This document shows, piece by piece, positions 44,326 to 52,985 of a DNA stretch of 64,000 nt. Source of the DNA: Salegentibacter holothuriorum (lineage in GTDB: Bacteria > Bacteroidota > Bacteroidia > Flavobacteriales > Flavobacteriaceae). The stretch's first letter is position 1; every line of letters begins with the position of its first letter. The stretch is from positions 868,001 to 932,000 of the forward strand of contig NZ_FUYY01000001.1 in NCBI RefSeq assembly GCF_900168045.1, written 5' to 3'. Under the pieces are notes generated by a model that searched no databases, had not been told where the DNA came from, and saw only the letters and a list, made by a program, of their open reading frames with translations. A program made the position numbers and the translations under genes.

Positions 44326-44868
44326 TTATTCTACAATAAACTTACCTTTCATAACAGAATAATGACCAGGAAAGCTACAAATAAAATCATACTCACCTGC
44401 TGCAGGAGCTTCAAACTCAATAGTTACTTCTTCTCCACCACCAATCATTCTGGTATGTGCAATAACGGCATCAGTTCCTTCAGGTATGTAATCATTATCC
44501 TTAGCCTGAACTGCTTTCTGACCAAATTCGTTGATCACAGTCCCTTGAGTTAATAAAACCCAATTGTGACCCATAACGCTTTTTTCCATTTCTCCAACGT
44601 GTTTTAAAGTAAGTCTAACGGTTTGCCCGGCTTTTACTTTAATTTCGTCTTTGTTATAGCGCATTTGGTCATTCCCTTCTATAGTCACTTCTACCACATC
44701 TTCATCGGCAGAATCACTGCTTGTAGAAGATTTTTCTGTAGTAGTTTGTGATTGAGGGCTGGCACCATCTCCAATAGTTATTTTATCTTCTTTTTCTTCT
44801 TTCTTATCTCCGCAGGCAATCATCGCTACGGCTCCCAAAATTAAAACAGATTTAGTTAAAAATTTCAT
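44326..44868 (-). CDS. Azurin-like blue copper lipoprotein
   Basis: This 180 aa protein starts with a lipoprotein signal (MKFLTKSVLILGAVAMIAC; Cys19 is the likely anchor), then an acidic Ser/Thr-rich linker to about residue 60. The cupredoxin domain follows. The copper ligands of azurin are all present: His in MGHNWVL, then Cys, His and Met in CSFPGHYSVM. It is expected to be a membrane-tethered electron carrier in the periplasm. It has its own terminator and is divergent from the M3 peptidase gene. Confidence 0.95.
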   Translation of the reverse strand: MKFLTKSVLILGAVAMIACGDKKEEKEDKITIGDGASPQSQTTTEKSSTSSDSADEDVVEVTIEGNDQMRYNKDEIKVKAGQTVRLTLKHVGEMEKSVMGHNWVLLTQGTVINEFGQKAVQAKDNDYIPEGTDAVIAHTRMIGGGEEVTIEFEAPAAGEYDFICSFPGHYSVMKGKFIVE

Positions 44869-45044
44869 TGTTAATTTTTTAATGTTTGTATTTAGTTTTT
44901 ATGCTTTCTCAAATATAAATTAATTTTAATTGCTAATAGAAACATTAAGATTTTTTGTGAAATCAATTAGATATACAGGCTATTCCAGGTGCTTGTTTTG
45001 CTAAAATCCCTTATCTTCATAGATTGAAAACAAAACCACATTTA

Positions 45045-47198
45045 ATGAAAAAAAGAATGATAAAAAGTCTGGGGATATTTGCGCTGGTCGTAGGATTTCA
45101 AGCCAATTCTCAGGAACAAAACGAAGAGACGAAAACTATGGATAATATTTTACTTGCTGAATGGAGTGGGCCTTACGCAGGAGTTCCCGCTTTTGATGAA
45201 ATGAAAGTAAAGCTCGTAAAACCGGCAATGCTTAAAGCGATGGACGCGCATCTTGCTGAGATCGATAAAATTACCCAGAATACAGAACCGGCTACTTTTA
45301 AAAATACTATTGTGCCATTTGAAGATTCTGGCGACCTTTTAGGCCGTGTGTTTACGTATTACGGAATTTTTAGCAGCAATATTTCCAGCCCCGAATTTAG
45401 AGATGTTCAACGGGAACTTTCTCCGGAAATTTCTGAATACAGCTCTAAGATTTCTCAGAACAAGGCATTATTTGAAAGGATTAAAACTGTATATGAAAAT
45501 TCACAGGAAAATCCGCTGCCCGCTCCCGAGCAACGCGTAATTGATCTTATTTACGAGGAATTTGCGATGGAAGGTGCCAATTTAAACAAGGAGGACAAAG
45601 AGCGTTATGCTGAAATAAATAAAGAGCTGTCTGAACTTTATACCAAATTCTCTAATAATGTTCTAGCAGAAGAAGAAAACTACATAGTTTATTTAACCGA
45701 AGACCAACTTAGCGGACTTCCGGAATCCTATGTGAAAGCTGCAGCCAGCACGGCTGAAGCTAATGGTGAAACCGGTAAATACGCAGTAACCAACACGCGT
45801 TCATCTATGGATCCTTTTTTAACGTATTCAGACGAAAGGGAATTACGTGAAAAAGTATGGCGTAATTATTATTCTCGTGGTGATAATGATGATGAGTTTG
45901 ATAATAATGAGGTGATTAAAAAAATCCTAAAACTTCGGGACGAGCGTGTAGAATTGCTAGGCTACGATAATTTTGCACAGTGGCGTTTACAAAACCGAAT
46001 GGCCAAGAATCCGGAAAACGCTATGGAACTTATGGAAGCTGTTTGGCCGGCTGCACTTGCCCGAGTTGAAGAAGAGGTAAAAGATATGCAGGCCGTTGCA
46101 GATAGTGAAGGTACAGATATCAGTATTGAGCCGTGGGATTATCGGTACTATGCCGAAAAAGTGAGAAAAGAGAAATATGATCTTGATAGTGAAGAAGTAA
46201 AACAATACCTGGAATTAGGTAACCTAACCCAGGCATTATTCTTTACCGCAGGTGAACTTTTTAATTTCGATTTTAAACCGGTAGTAGAAGGCAGCGTTCC
46301 TGTTTTTCATGAAGACGTGAAAGTTTGGGAAGTGAACGATAAAGATTCAGGTGAACTTATTGGGCTTTGGTATTTAGATCCTTTTGCCCGCCAGGGAAAA
46401 CGTTCAGGTGCCTGGGCAACTACCTATAGAAGTTATTCTGAATTAAAAGGCGCTAAACCCGTTTTGGCTTCCAACAATTCTAACTTTATAAAACCAGCTC
46501 CCGGAGAACCTGTTTTAGTTTCCTGGGATGATGCCGAAACTTTTTTCCACGAATTTGGCCACGCACTACACTTTTTAGCGGCAGACATTAAATATCCAAC
46601 CCTAAACAGCGGTGTTCGTGATTATACCGAATTCCAATCACAGTTATTAGAGCGTTGGTTGTCTACAGATAAAGTGATAAATCGTTATTTAAAACATCAC
46701 GAAACAGGAGAGGTAATTCCTGATGAACTGGTAGCCAAAATTAAAAAAGCGGCCACATTTAACCAGGGTTTTGCAACTACCGAGTTTTTAGCCTCGGCGT
46801 TAATGGATATGAAATACCATACTACAAATCCCGATAAAATTGAACCCAGAAAGTTTGAAAAAGAAACACTGGACGCATTAGGTATGCCAGATGAAATTGT
46901 AATGCGTCACCGTTCTCCTCATTTTGGACATGTTTTTTCGGGTGAAGGTTATGCTACCGGATACTATGGCTATTTATGGGCAGATGTTTTAACTTCAGAT
47001 GCTTCTGAAGCTTTTACTAAATCCCCTGGCGGATTTTATGATGCAAACCTTGCAGAAAAGTTGGTGAAATATCTTTTTGCACCAAGAAACGCTATGGATC
47101 CAGCTGAAGCTTACCGGAAATTTAGAGGTAGAGATGCTAAGATTGATGCCTTGATGCGTGATCGTGGTTTCCCTGTTCCTGAAGATGCAGAAGAGTAA
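45045..47198 (+). CDS. M3 family metallopeptidase (peptidyl-dipeptidase Dcp-like)
   Basis: Starting at ATG 45045, which gives a proper signal peptide (KKRMIKSLGIFALVVGFQANS), the protein has 717 aa. An upstream TTG adds seven residues. The M3 zinc motif FFHEFGHALHF is at about residue 500, with the third ligand Glu in the downstream helix (DYTEFQSQLLERW). RHRSPHFGHVFSGEGYATGYYGYLWADV is the conserved substrate loop. Dcp enzymes release C-terminal dipeptides. The signal peptide implies periplasmic action, unlike the cytoplasmic forms. Confidence 0.94.
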   Translation: MKKRMIKSLGIFALVVGFQANSQEQNEETKTMDNILLAEWSGPYAGVPAFDEMKVKLVKPAMLKAMDAHLAEIDKITQNTEPATFKNTIVPFEDSGDLLGRVFTYYGIFSSNISSPEFRDVQRELSPEISEYSSKISQNKALFERIKTVYENSQENPLPAPEQRVIDLIYEEFAMEGANLNKEDKERYAEINKELSELYTKFSNNVLAEEENYIVYLTEDQLSGLPESYVKAAASTAEANGETGKYAVTNTRSSMDPFLTYSDERELREKVWRNYYSRGDNDDEFDNNEVIKKILKLRDERVELLGYDNFAQWRLQNRMAKNPENAMELMEAVWPAALARVEEEVKDMQAVADSEGTDISIEPWDYRYYAEKVRKEKYDLDSEEVKQYLELGNLTQALFFTAGELFNFDFKPVVEGSVPVFHEDVKVWEVNDKDSGELIGLWYLDPFARQGKRSGAWATTYRSYSELKGAKPVLASNNSNFIKPAPGEPVLVSWDDAETFFHEFGHALHFLAADIKYPTLNSGVRDYTEFQSQLLERWLSTDKVINRYLKHHETGEVIPDELVAKIKKAATFNQGFATTEFLASALMDMKYHTTNPDKIEPRKFEKETLDALGMPDEIVMRHRSPHFGHVFSGEGYATGYYGYLWADVLTSDASEAFTKSPGGFYDANLAEKLVKYLFAPRNAMDPAEAYRKFRGRDAKIDALMRDRGFPVPEDAEE

Positions 47199-47224
47199 AT
47201 CTTTTATATTTAATAATTAAACAG

Positions 47225-47263
47225 AAACTGTCTGAGAAGTCAACTTTTCAGACAGTTTTTTTA
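47225..47263 (+). terminator. Terminator of M3 peptidase gene
   Basis: AAACTGTCTGA (47225-47235) and TCAGACAGTTT (47248-47258) form an 11-bp stem, extended by AAGT/ACTT pairs, followed by T7. Confidence 0.9.
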
Positions 47264-47278
47264 TGGCTCAAATTTAAA

Positions 47279-47878
47279 TTACTCCATTGCCGAAGCAACC
47301 AATTTATTAGGACCAGCCATAAAACCATATAAATGCATTTTTTCCTGAGTGATTTTTTCAATAGGTACAGCGGTAATTGGATTACCGTGCCGATGAATTA
47401 CCAAAAAGAAGGTGTCATCAACTTTCTTCAAGTAAGACTCCATTATTTTGCCATCAGCGTGATCCTGAAAGTCGATGATAAAGTTTTCCCCTCCTCGAAC
47501 TAAATCATATTTTATTTTTCTAATTTCTTCAGGGCTCAGGTTGGTTTCGGTAGGAATCAAACGTATATAATCTACTGGCTTCTCTAATCTCGGGGAAGCA
47601 ATACTTAGCCTGTTGGGATTTTTAAAGCTGAATTCAGCAAAGGCAAGCGTACCAATTTTCAACTTGTTATCTTCAGTTTCATAGGAAGTTTTAGTTACAA
47701 ACTGATTAAAATTATAATGAGATAAGGAGTCTTCACTTACTTCCATTAAATGTAATCCGGGAAAACCACCAAAACTCTTATTTCCTGAAATAACCCATTT
47801 CCCCTCTAATTCCTGCGCGGTAATTGAGGCGCTTAATAGCAAAATAAAAAAGACAAAATAGCTATCAATAAATTTCAT
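47279..47878 (-). CDS. Secreted lipocalin-like hypothetical protein
   Basis: Starting at ATG 47878 the protein has 199 aa with signal peptide MKFIDSYFVFFILLLSASITAQ. The mature N terminus ELEGKWVISGNKSFGGFPG resembles the GxW motif at the first strand of lipocalin-like proteins, followed by a beta-rich body. There are no cysteines after the signal. No specific family can be named. It converges with the M3 peptidase gene and is otherwise isolated. Confidence 0.7.
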   Translation of the reverse strand: MKFIDSYFVFFILLLSASITAQELEGKWVISGNKSFGGFPGLHLMEVSEDSLSHYNFNQFVTKTSYETEDNKLKIGTLAFAEFSFKNPNRLSIASPRLEKPVDYIRLIPTETNLSPEEIRKIKYDLVRGGENFIIDFQDHADGKIMESYLKKVDDTFFLVIHRHGNPITAVPIEKITQEKMHLYGFMAGPNKLVASAME

Positions 47879-48020
47879 AATTCTACTTTTTAGGTTGAAC
47901 AATAATTTAAAAAATAGCCGGCTAAAAACCTTATTTATTCGATAGTGTTCTTATTATTTAGATAAAAAACGGAATTATAAGTATTTGTAGGATAATATAT
48001 TAGCCTTATCATTATAAATA

Positions 48021-48140
48021 AAAAGAGGCAATATGAAAAGTTTTGAAAATCGTCATCCTGAATTTATTTCAGAATCTAAGATGTTTGAAGCTGAAACGAG
48101 TTCAGCTTGACGAGATCAGACTTTTCAGACAGCCTCTTTT
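48021..48140. terminator. Terminator-like stem with a cruciform repeat in its loop
   Basis: AAAAGAGGC (48021-48029) pairs with GCCTCTTTT (48132-48140), and TGAAAAGT (48034-48041) with ACTTTTCA (48120-48127). Both strands end in a T-rich or A-rich run. The loop carries the cruciform repeat at 48051-48112. It lies downstream of ndk, in the 47879-48161 gap, which has no gene. Confidence 0.65.
48051..48112. repeat. Cruciform repeat, copy 2
   Basis: The outer stem is CGTCA (48051-48055) with TGACG (48108-48112). The left arm CCTGAA/TTCAG is partly decayed. The right arm AAGCTGAA/TTCAGCTT is perfect. Confidence 0.75.
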
Positions 48141-48161
48141 ATATAACTTAAAAAGTTCTGC

Positions 48162-48581
48162 TTAGAACATCTCTCTACCTGAAAAATGGAAAGCAGCTTC
48201 TATCTGTGCGTTTTCGTCGCTATCACTTCCGTGAACAGCGTTTTCACCAACAGACTTTGCGTATTTTTTTCTTATAGTTCCTTCAGCAGCATCTTCTGGA
48301 TTTGTTGCTCCTATTAAAGCTCTAAAATCCTCTACGGCATTTTCCTTTTCTAACACAGCCGATACGATTGGCCCACGAGTCATAAACTCTACCAACTCCC
48401 CAAAGAAAGGACGCTCGTTGTGTACTGCATAAAATTCTTCAGCATCAGCAGTAGTCATTTGAGTCATTTTCAAAGCTACAATTCTAAATCCTGAAGTAGT
48501 AATTTGTTCTAATATTGCACCTACATTCCCGGCTTCAACTGCATCGGGCTTTATCATGGTGAATGTTCTTTTTCCTGCCAT
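48162..48581 (-). CDS. ndk: Nucleoside-diphosphate kinase
   Basis: This 139 aa protein has the usual length. It transfers the gamma phosphate between nucleoside triphosphates and diphosphates through a phospho-histidine. The active site NAVHGSDS (His117) and the N-terminal [19 protein letters not shown] are diagnostic. It is a single gene, with promoter sequence likely in the AT-rich 115 bases to the PhoD-like gene upstream. Confidence 0.98.
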   Translation of the reverse strand: MAGKRTFTMIKPDAVEAGNVGAILEQITTSGFRIVALKMTQMTTADAEEFYAVHNERPFFGELVEFMTRGPIVSAVLEKENAVEDFRALIGATNPEDAAEGTIRKKYAKSVGENAVHGSDSDENAQIEAAFHFSGREMF

Positions 48582-48696
48582 TATTTGGTTTTTAAAATTT
48601 TGGCAAAAATAATTAAATAAGCTGCATTTACAAGTTCCTTTTGGTTTTATATGAATTTAGCTTTCAGGCAGCTGCATTATTAAAGCTTATATTTAA

Positions 48697-49737
48697 TTAA
48701 TCTTTATACTTTACTAAATATTCCTGTTGAAGTTTATTTCCAACCCCGCGCATTTCCATCTTTATTTCACCTGAATTGAAATTAAATTTCAGCAAACCAT
48801 AACTCAAATCGCTTACCACCTCTCCTACCCTATATTGATTGGGCTCTCCGGTAAAATCAGTATAAGAATGCGTCAACCCACTAGAGGTAAAATCTACCAG
48901 CGGATAATCCAATCCTTTTATTTTCTTTTCTGAAAATTCTGAAATATGCCTATCGCCACTAAGAAGTAGCACATTTTTAGCTTTAGAAGTTTGTAAAAGC
49001 TTTTCCAATTTTTCTACTTCTGATGGGAAATTACCCCAGGTTTCAAAGCCGTGTTCCGCTGAAAGTACTTGAATAGAACCTAAGATCAAATTATAATTAG
49101 CGGTGCTATTATTTAATTCCTGCTGCAACCAATTCCATTGCTTTTCACCTAAAACAGTTCCCTTAGAATTAATTTTATAGCGTTGCCCAGGTTCATTACT
49201 GGCTTCTAATGGCGATCTAAAATACCGAGTGTCTAAAACAATTACCTTTATAGTCTTGCCGCCCTCCTCAAAATCTTTAGCGTGATACACCCCTTCTCTT
49301 TCCCTGCGAGGATCATCTTTTTCAACATCAAAAAAATCAAGGAACAACTGCTGACTTTCCTTTTTATAATCCCATTCGCGACCACCATCGTTTTTACCAT
49401 AGTCGTGATCGTCCCAGGTGCCCAAAATTGGAGTTGTTTCCATTAACTTTTGATAACCTGCATTATTTTTCTGGATTTTATAATCGGCTTCCAATTTATC
49501 CATATCCTCGGTATCAGCATAAATATTATCACCACCCCAAAGAAATAGATCTGGCTTTTCTTGCAGTATCGCATTCCATAATGGCTGCGCTTTATCCTGC
49601 CGGTTACAACTACCAAAAGCAATTACATAATCGTAAGTTTCAGAGGAGTTTTCAATTTCTTTTTGGGGAGCTTTAGAATTACTTCCGCAGGAAACAAATA
49701 GAAATAAGCTGATAAAGAGTGAAAATATTACTTTCAT
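48697..49737 (-). CDS. PhoD-like metallophosphatase lipoprotein
   Basis: This 346 aa protein starts with a lipoprotein signal (MKVIFSLFISLFLFVSC; Cys17). The metallophosphatase residues follow: FGSCNRQD, LWGGDNIYAD, ILGTWDDHDYGKND, LDTRYFR, LLSGDRHISEF. This matches alkaline phosphatase D family proteins that act as phosphodiesterases or phosphatases outside the cytoplasm. The substrate is unknown. Single gene. Confidence 0.92.
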   Translation of the reverse strand: MKVIFSLFISLFLFVSCGSNSKAPQKEIENSSETYDYVIAFGSCNRQDKAQPLWNAILQEKPDLFLWGGDNIYADTEDMDKLEADYKIQKNNAGYQKLMETTPILGTWDDHDYGKNDGGREWDYKKESQQLFLDFFDVEKDDPRREREGVYHAKDFEEGGKTIKVIVLDTRYFRSPLEASNEPGQRYKINSKGTVLGEKQWNWLQQELNNSTANYNLILGSIQVLSAEHGFETWGNFPSEVEKLEKLLQTSKAKNVLLLSGDRHISEFSEKKIKGLDYPLVDFTSSGLTHSYTDFTGEPNQYRVGEVVSDLSYGLLKFNFNSGEIKMEMRGVGNKLQQEYLVKYKD

Positions 49738-49928
49738 TTTTGTTGATTTGTGGAATACAAAAATACAGATTGCTTTATTAAGCCGGTATTAATAAATTGT
49801 ATATTTACCCGCTATTAAGCGGAACAAAGCTTAAAAAGCAGCAACTTTTGTACATAAACATTCCGAATATTCAAAAATTAAATCCCCGGGAGTTATAAGG
49901 ATATCTTTAAAAAGTTTAGTTTTAAATC

Positions 49929-50025
49929 CTAAACTATCTTGAGATAACTCAACGAGGCATTTTTTAGAAATATTTTTTTGGTTTTGAGGGAAAGCTCGAA
50001 GCATTTAAATCTCGATTATCGAGTA
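49929..50025 (+). repeat. Diverged relative of the 101-bp repeat, copy E
   Basis: TAAACTATCTTGAGATAACT, then ACGAGGCATT, and the tail ATTTAAATCTCGATTATCGA link it to copy D. It fills part of the 49738-50087 gap, which otherwise shows no gene, only AT-rich sequence that should hold the divergent promoters. Confidence 0.5.
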
Positions 50026-50087
50026 AAGTTTAATTTTTTATACCTAATACCTTGTAGAATTGCTTCAGGGTGTTTTATTTTACAATT

Positions 50088-51101
50088 ATGATAGAACAAG
50101 CGATTTTAGAGATCACCGCAGAACTTTCAGAAGCTAGAAATATAGTAATTGTGCCTCATAAAGGTCCCGATGGTGACGCCATAGGTTCATCTTTAGGTCT
50201 TATGCATTTTTTAAAGAATAAAGGACATAACGTAGATGTTATTGCTCCCAATGAATATCCGAAATTTCTAAAATGGTTACCCGGAAATAATGAGGTGATG
50301 ATCTATGAAAAGGATAAAACTAAGGCCGATAAGCTAATAAACGACGCTGATATTGTCTTTGCCTTAGATTTTAATCACTTAAACCGTTCTGGTGATATGC
50401 AGGAAATATTAACTGCTTCTCAAGCGGTTTTTATTATGATAGACCACCACCGTGAGCCATCAGATTTCGCTAACTATACCTATAGTGATGCCGAAATGAG
50501 TTCTACCTGCGAGATGGTGTACCATTTTATAGATAAACTACGCGCTGTAGAAAAAATTACCCCCGAAATTGCTACCTGTCTCTATGCAGGGATTATGACC
50601 GATACGGGTTCGTTTAGGTTTAGTGCCACCAGTTCAGAGACACATCGTGTAATTGCAAAACTTATAGATAAAGGTGCAGTAAACCACGAAATACACAATA
50701 ACATTTTTGATACATTTAATGAGAACCGGCTTCAGCTTTTGGGAACCGCTTTGCAGAACCTTCGCGTAAAACACCAATATAAAACGGCTTACATTACGTT
50801 ATCGCAAGAAGAACTGGATAAGCATAATTTTCAAAAAGGAGATACAGAAGGTTTTGTTAATTATGGGCTGGCTATAGAAGATGTTATTTTTGCCCTTATT
50901 TTCATTGAAAATAAACAAGAAGGAATTATTAAAATTTCCTTTAGATCTAAAGGCGATTTTAATGTAAATGAATTTGCCCGGGCACATTTTGAAGGTGGAG
51001 GTCATAACAATGCCGCAGGTGGAAAAAGTGAACTTTCTATGGAAGATACCATCGCCAAATTAAGCAGTATCCTGCCCGATTATAAAGAATTAAAAGGATG
51101 A
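50088..51101 (+). CDS. DHH-family nanoRNase/pAp phosphatase (NrnA-like)
   Basis: Starting at ATG 50088 (a GTG 18 bases upstream is less likely) the protein has 337 aa. DHH motifs are GPDGDAIGSS (I), FALDFNH (II), IMIDHHREPSD (III) and TDTGSFRFSAT (IV), with the DHHA1 domain ending GGGHNNAAGG. NrnA degrades 2-5 nt RNAs and 3'-phosphoadenosine 5'-phosphate. It overlaps gldI by 4 bases, so the genes are coupled; this order is common in flavobacteria. Confidence 0.93.
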   Translation: MIEQAILEITAELSEARNIVIVPHKGPDGDAIGSSLGLMHFLKNKGHNVDVIAPNEYPKFLKWLPGNNEVMIYEKDKTKADKLINDADIVFALDFNHLNRSGDMQEILTASQAVFIMIDHHREPSDFANYTYSDAEMSSTCEMVYHFIDKLRAVEKITPEIATCLYAGIMTDTGSFRFSATSSETHRVIAKLIDKGAVNHEIHNNIFDTFNENRLQLLGTALQNLRVKHQYKTAYITLSQEELDKHNFQKGDTEGFVNYGLAIEDVIFALIFIENKQEGIIKISFRSKGDFNVNEFARAHFEGGGHNNAAGGKSELSMEDTIAKLSSILPDYKELKG

Positions 51102-51658
51102 AAAGAGCTTTAATCCTTATAACTATTATAGCTCTGGCAGCCTGTAAGTCTCCGGAAGCGAGGTATCCCGTTACCCAAAAATCGGGCTCTCATATTAGTG
51201 AGTCTATAGCTAAAAACCAGGAACTCCTGGAAAAAGAAGTAGCACAAATTGAGGCCGTAATTGGCGCAGATTCTAAGAGTGTCTACCAATCTTCCCCTGA
51301 CGGATTTTGGTATACTTACAATCAAAAAAATAAAGATACTGCTAATACAGTTAAACCTGTATTTGGGGATGTTGTAAGCTTTGATTATAGTATAAAAACA
51401 TTAGATGGGCAGGTAATTTATGCCGAAGGTGAAAAAGCTACCAGAACCTATGCAATAGACCAGGAAAAATTATTTAGTGGTTTAAGGCAGGGACTTAAAC
51501 TGATGCAAGAAGGAGAAACAGTAACTTTTCTTTTTCCATCATATAAAGCCTTTGGTTATTATGGCGATAAGAATAAAATAGGCACTAATTGGCCTTTAAA
51601 AACAAAAGTAACCTTAAATAAGATTATAAAAAAGGAAGAAATTCAAGATCAAAAATAA
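51098..51658 (+). CDS. gldI: Gliding motility lipoprotein GldI (FKBP-type isomerase)
   Basis: This 186 aa protein has a lipobox (MKRALILITIIALAAC; Cys16) and a C-terminal FKBP-like domain (about 85-180) with GDVVSFDYSIKTLDG, FSGLRQGLKLMQEGE and FLFPSYKAFGYYGD. GldI is a periplasmic peptidyl-prolyl isomerase required for gliding and probably for folding Gld proteins. The position between nrnA and another isomerase gene supports the name. Confidence 0.92.
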   Translation: MKRALILITIIALAACKSPEARYPVTQKSGSHISESIAKNQELLEKEVAQIEAVIGADSKSVYQSSPDGFWYTYNQKNKDTANTVKPVFGDVVSFDYSIKTLDGQVIYAEGEKATRTYAIDQEKLFSGLRQGLKLMQEGETVTFLFPSYKAFGYYGDKNKIGTNWPLKTKVTLNKIIKKEEIQDQK

Positions 51659-51701
51659 GTTAAACCCAGGGCCAAAAAAGGCCTTTTAATTTTTATACTA
51701 A

Positions 51702-52823
51702 ATGAGAACCAGTAAATTTTTACTACTTTTTGCCATGGTATTTACCATGTTTGCGTGTAACGACGAATATCCCGATCTAGAAGATGGGATGTATGCTGAA
51801 TTTAAAACCAATTATGGAACTTTTGTAGCCGAACTCTATTATGAGGAAACTCCAATTACCGTATCCAGTTTTGTTTCCCTTGCAGAGGGCACTAACAAAA
51901 TGGTAGACAGCATACACAAAGGAAAAAATTATTACAACGGACTTAACTTTCACAGAATCATAGATGGATTTGTAATTCAGGGTGGTGATCCTACCGGAAC
52001 CGGTAGCGGTGGCCCGGGTTACAAATTCCCAGACGAAATTGTAGACAGTTTAAGTCACGATTCTAAAGGCATTCTTTCTATGGCAAATGCCGGTCCAGGA
52101 ACCAATGGAAGCCAGTTTTTTGTAACCCTTGCTCCTACCCAAAACCTTGATGGCAGACATACCGTTTTTGGTAAAGTCCTGGAAGGTCAGGAAGTGGTAG
52201 ATTCTATTGGTAAGGTTGAAACCGGCCCACAAGACAAACCTTTAAAAAAGGTAACTATGGAAGAGGTTAATATCATTAGAAAAGGTAAAGATGCTAAAGA
52301 TTTTGAAGCACCTAAAGTTTTTGAAGATGAGTTGCAAGCCATAAAAGAAAAAGAAGACGCTGAAGCCAAAAAACGCCAGGAAGCAAAAGAAGAAATGGCC
52401 AAAACATTTGAAAGCCATAAAGACGAAGCCGAAACTTTAGATAGCGGACTTCAAATTTATTTTGAAAAAGAAGGAGATGGCGAAAAACCTAAAACCGGGC
52501 AAATGGTAGAAGTTTTGTATGAAGGCTATTTTGAAGACGGTGATATTTTTGACACTAACAAAAAAGAGCTATCAGATGAAATGGGACTTTTTAATCCAAC
52601 GCGTGAAGCTCAGGGCGGTTATGGTCCAATGACTATCGTTTATGGTCCAGATGCTCCTATGATCCCAGGATTTAAAGAAGGTATTCAACAAATGAGTGTT
52701 GGTGACCAGGCCTTACTTTATATTCCAAGTCATTTAGGTTACGGTGAACGCGGCGCCGGTGGCGTAATCCCTCCAAACGCCAACCTGGTTTTTAGAGTTG
52801 AACTAGTAGGAATACAAGAGTAA
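51702..52823 (+). CDS. Cyclophilin-FKBP fusion lipoprotein (dual-family isomerase)
   Basis: This 373 aa protein has a lipobox (TMFACNDE; Cys19). Residues about 30-190 are a cyclophilin domain with FHRIIDGFVIQGGDPTG and MANAGPGTNGSQFFVTL. A charged helical linker (about 200-250) rich in Lys, Glu and Ala follows. Residues about 255-373 are an FKBP domain ending YGERGAGGVIPPNANLVFRVEL. This matches the CFBP dual-family immunophilins described from Flavobacterium. It follows gldI after 43 bases, forming an isomerase cluster at the outer periplasmic face. Confidence 0.93.
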   Translation: MRTSKFLLLFAMVFTMFACNDEYPDLEDGMYAEFKTNYGTFVAELYYEETPITVSSFVSLAEGTNKMVDSIHKGKNYYNGLNFHRIIDGFVIQGGDPTGTGSGGPGYKFPDEIVDSLSHDSKGILSMANAGPGTNGSQFFVTLAPTQNLDGRHTVFGKVLEGQEVVDSIGKVETGPQDKPLKKVTMEEVNIIRKGKDAKDFEAPKVFEDELQAIKEKEDAEAKKRQEAKEEMAKTFESHKDEAETLDSGLQIYFEKEGDGEKPKTGQMVEVLYEGYFEDGDIFDTNKKELSDEMGLFNPTREAQGGYGPMTIVYGPDAPMIPGFKEGIQQMSVGDQALLYIPSHLGYGERGAGGVIPPNANLVFRVELVGIQE

Positions 52824-52842
52824 ATTTCCTGTATATAACAAG

Positions 52843-52963
52843 AAAGGCTGTTTGATTATATTTCTTAACGTCAAGCTGAATTTATTTCAGCTTCTAAGTT
52901 TCATTGAAACTAGATCCTGAAACCAGTTCAGGATGACGAAAGATTAATAATCAAACAGCCTTT
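52843..52963 (+). terminator. Long terminator stem with a cruciform repeat in its loop
   Basis: AAAGGCTGTTTGATTAT (52843-52859) pairs perfectly over 17 bp with 52947-52963, followed by TTTTTATTTT. The 87-base loop contains the cruciform repeat at 52869-52937. It terminates the isomerase operon and possibly the convergent pepD. Confidence 0.8.
52869..52937. repeat. Cruciform repeat, copy 3
   Basis: CGTCA and TGACG close the element. The left arm is AGCTGAA/TTCAGCT, the centre is GTTTCA-TT-GAAAC, and the right arm is TCCTGAA/TTCAGGA. Arm bases differ from the other copies but keep pairing. Confidence 0.8.
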
Positions 52964-52985
52964 TTATTTTTACAATATCTCCAAA

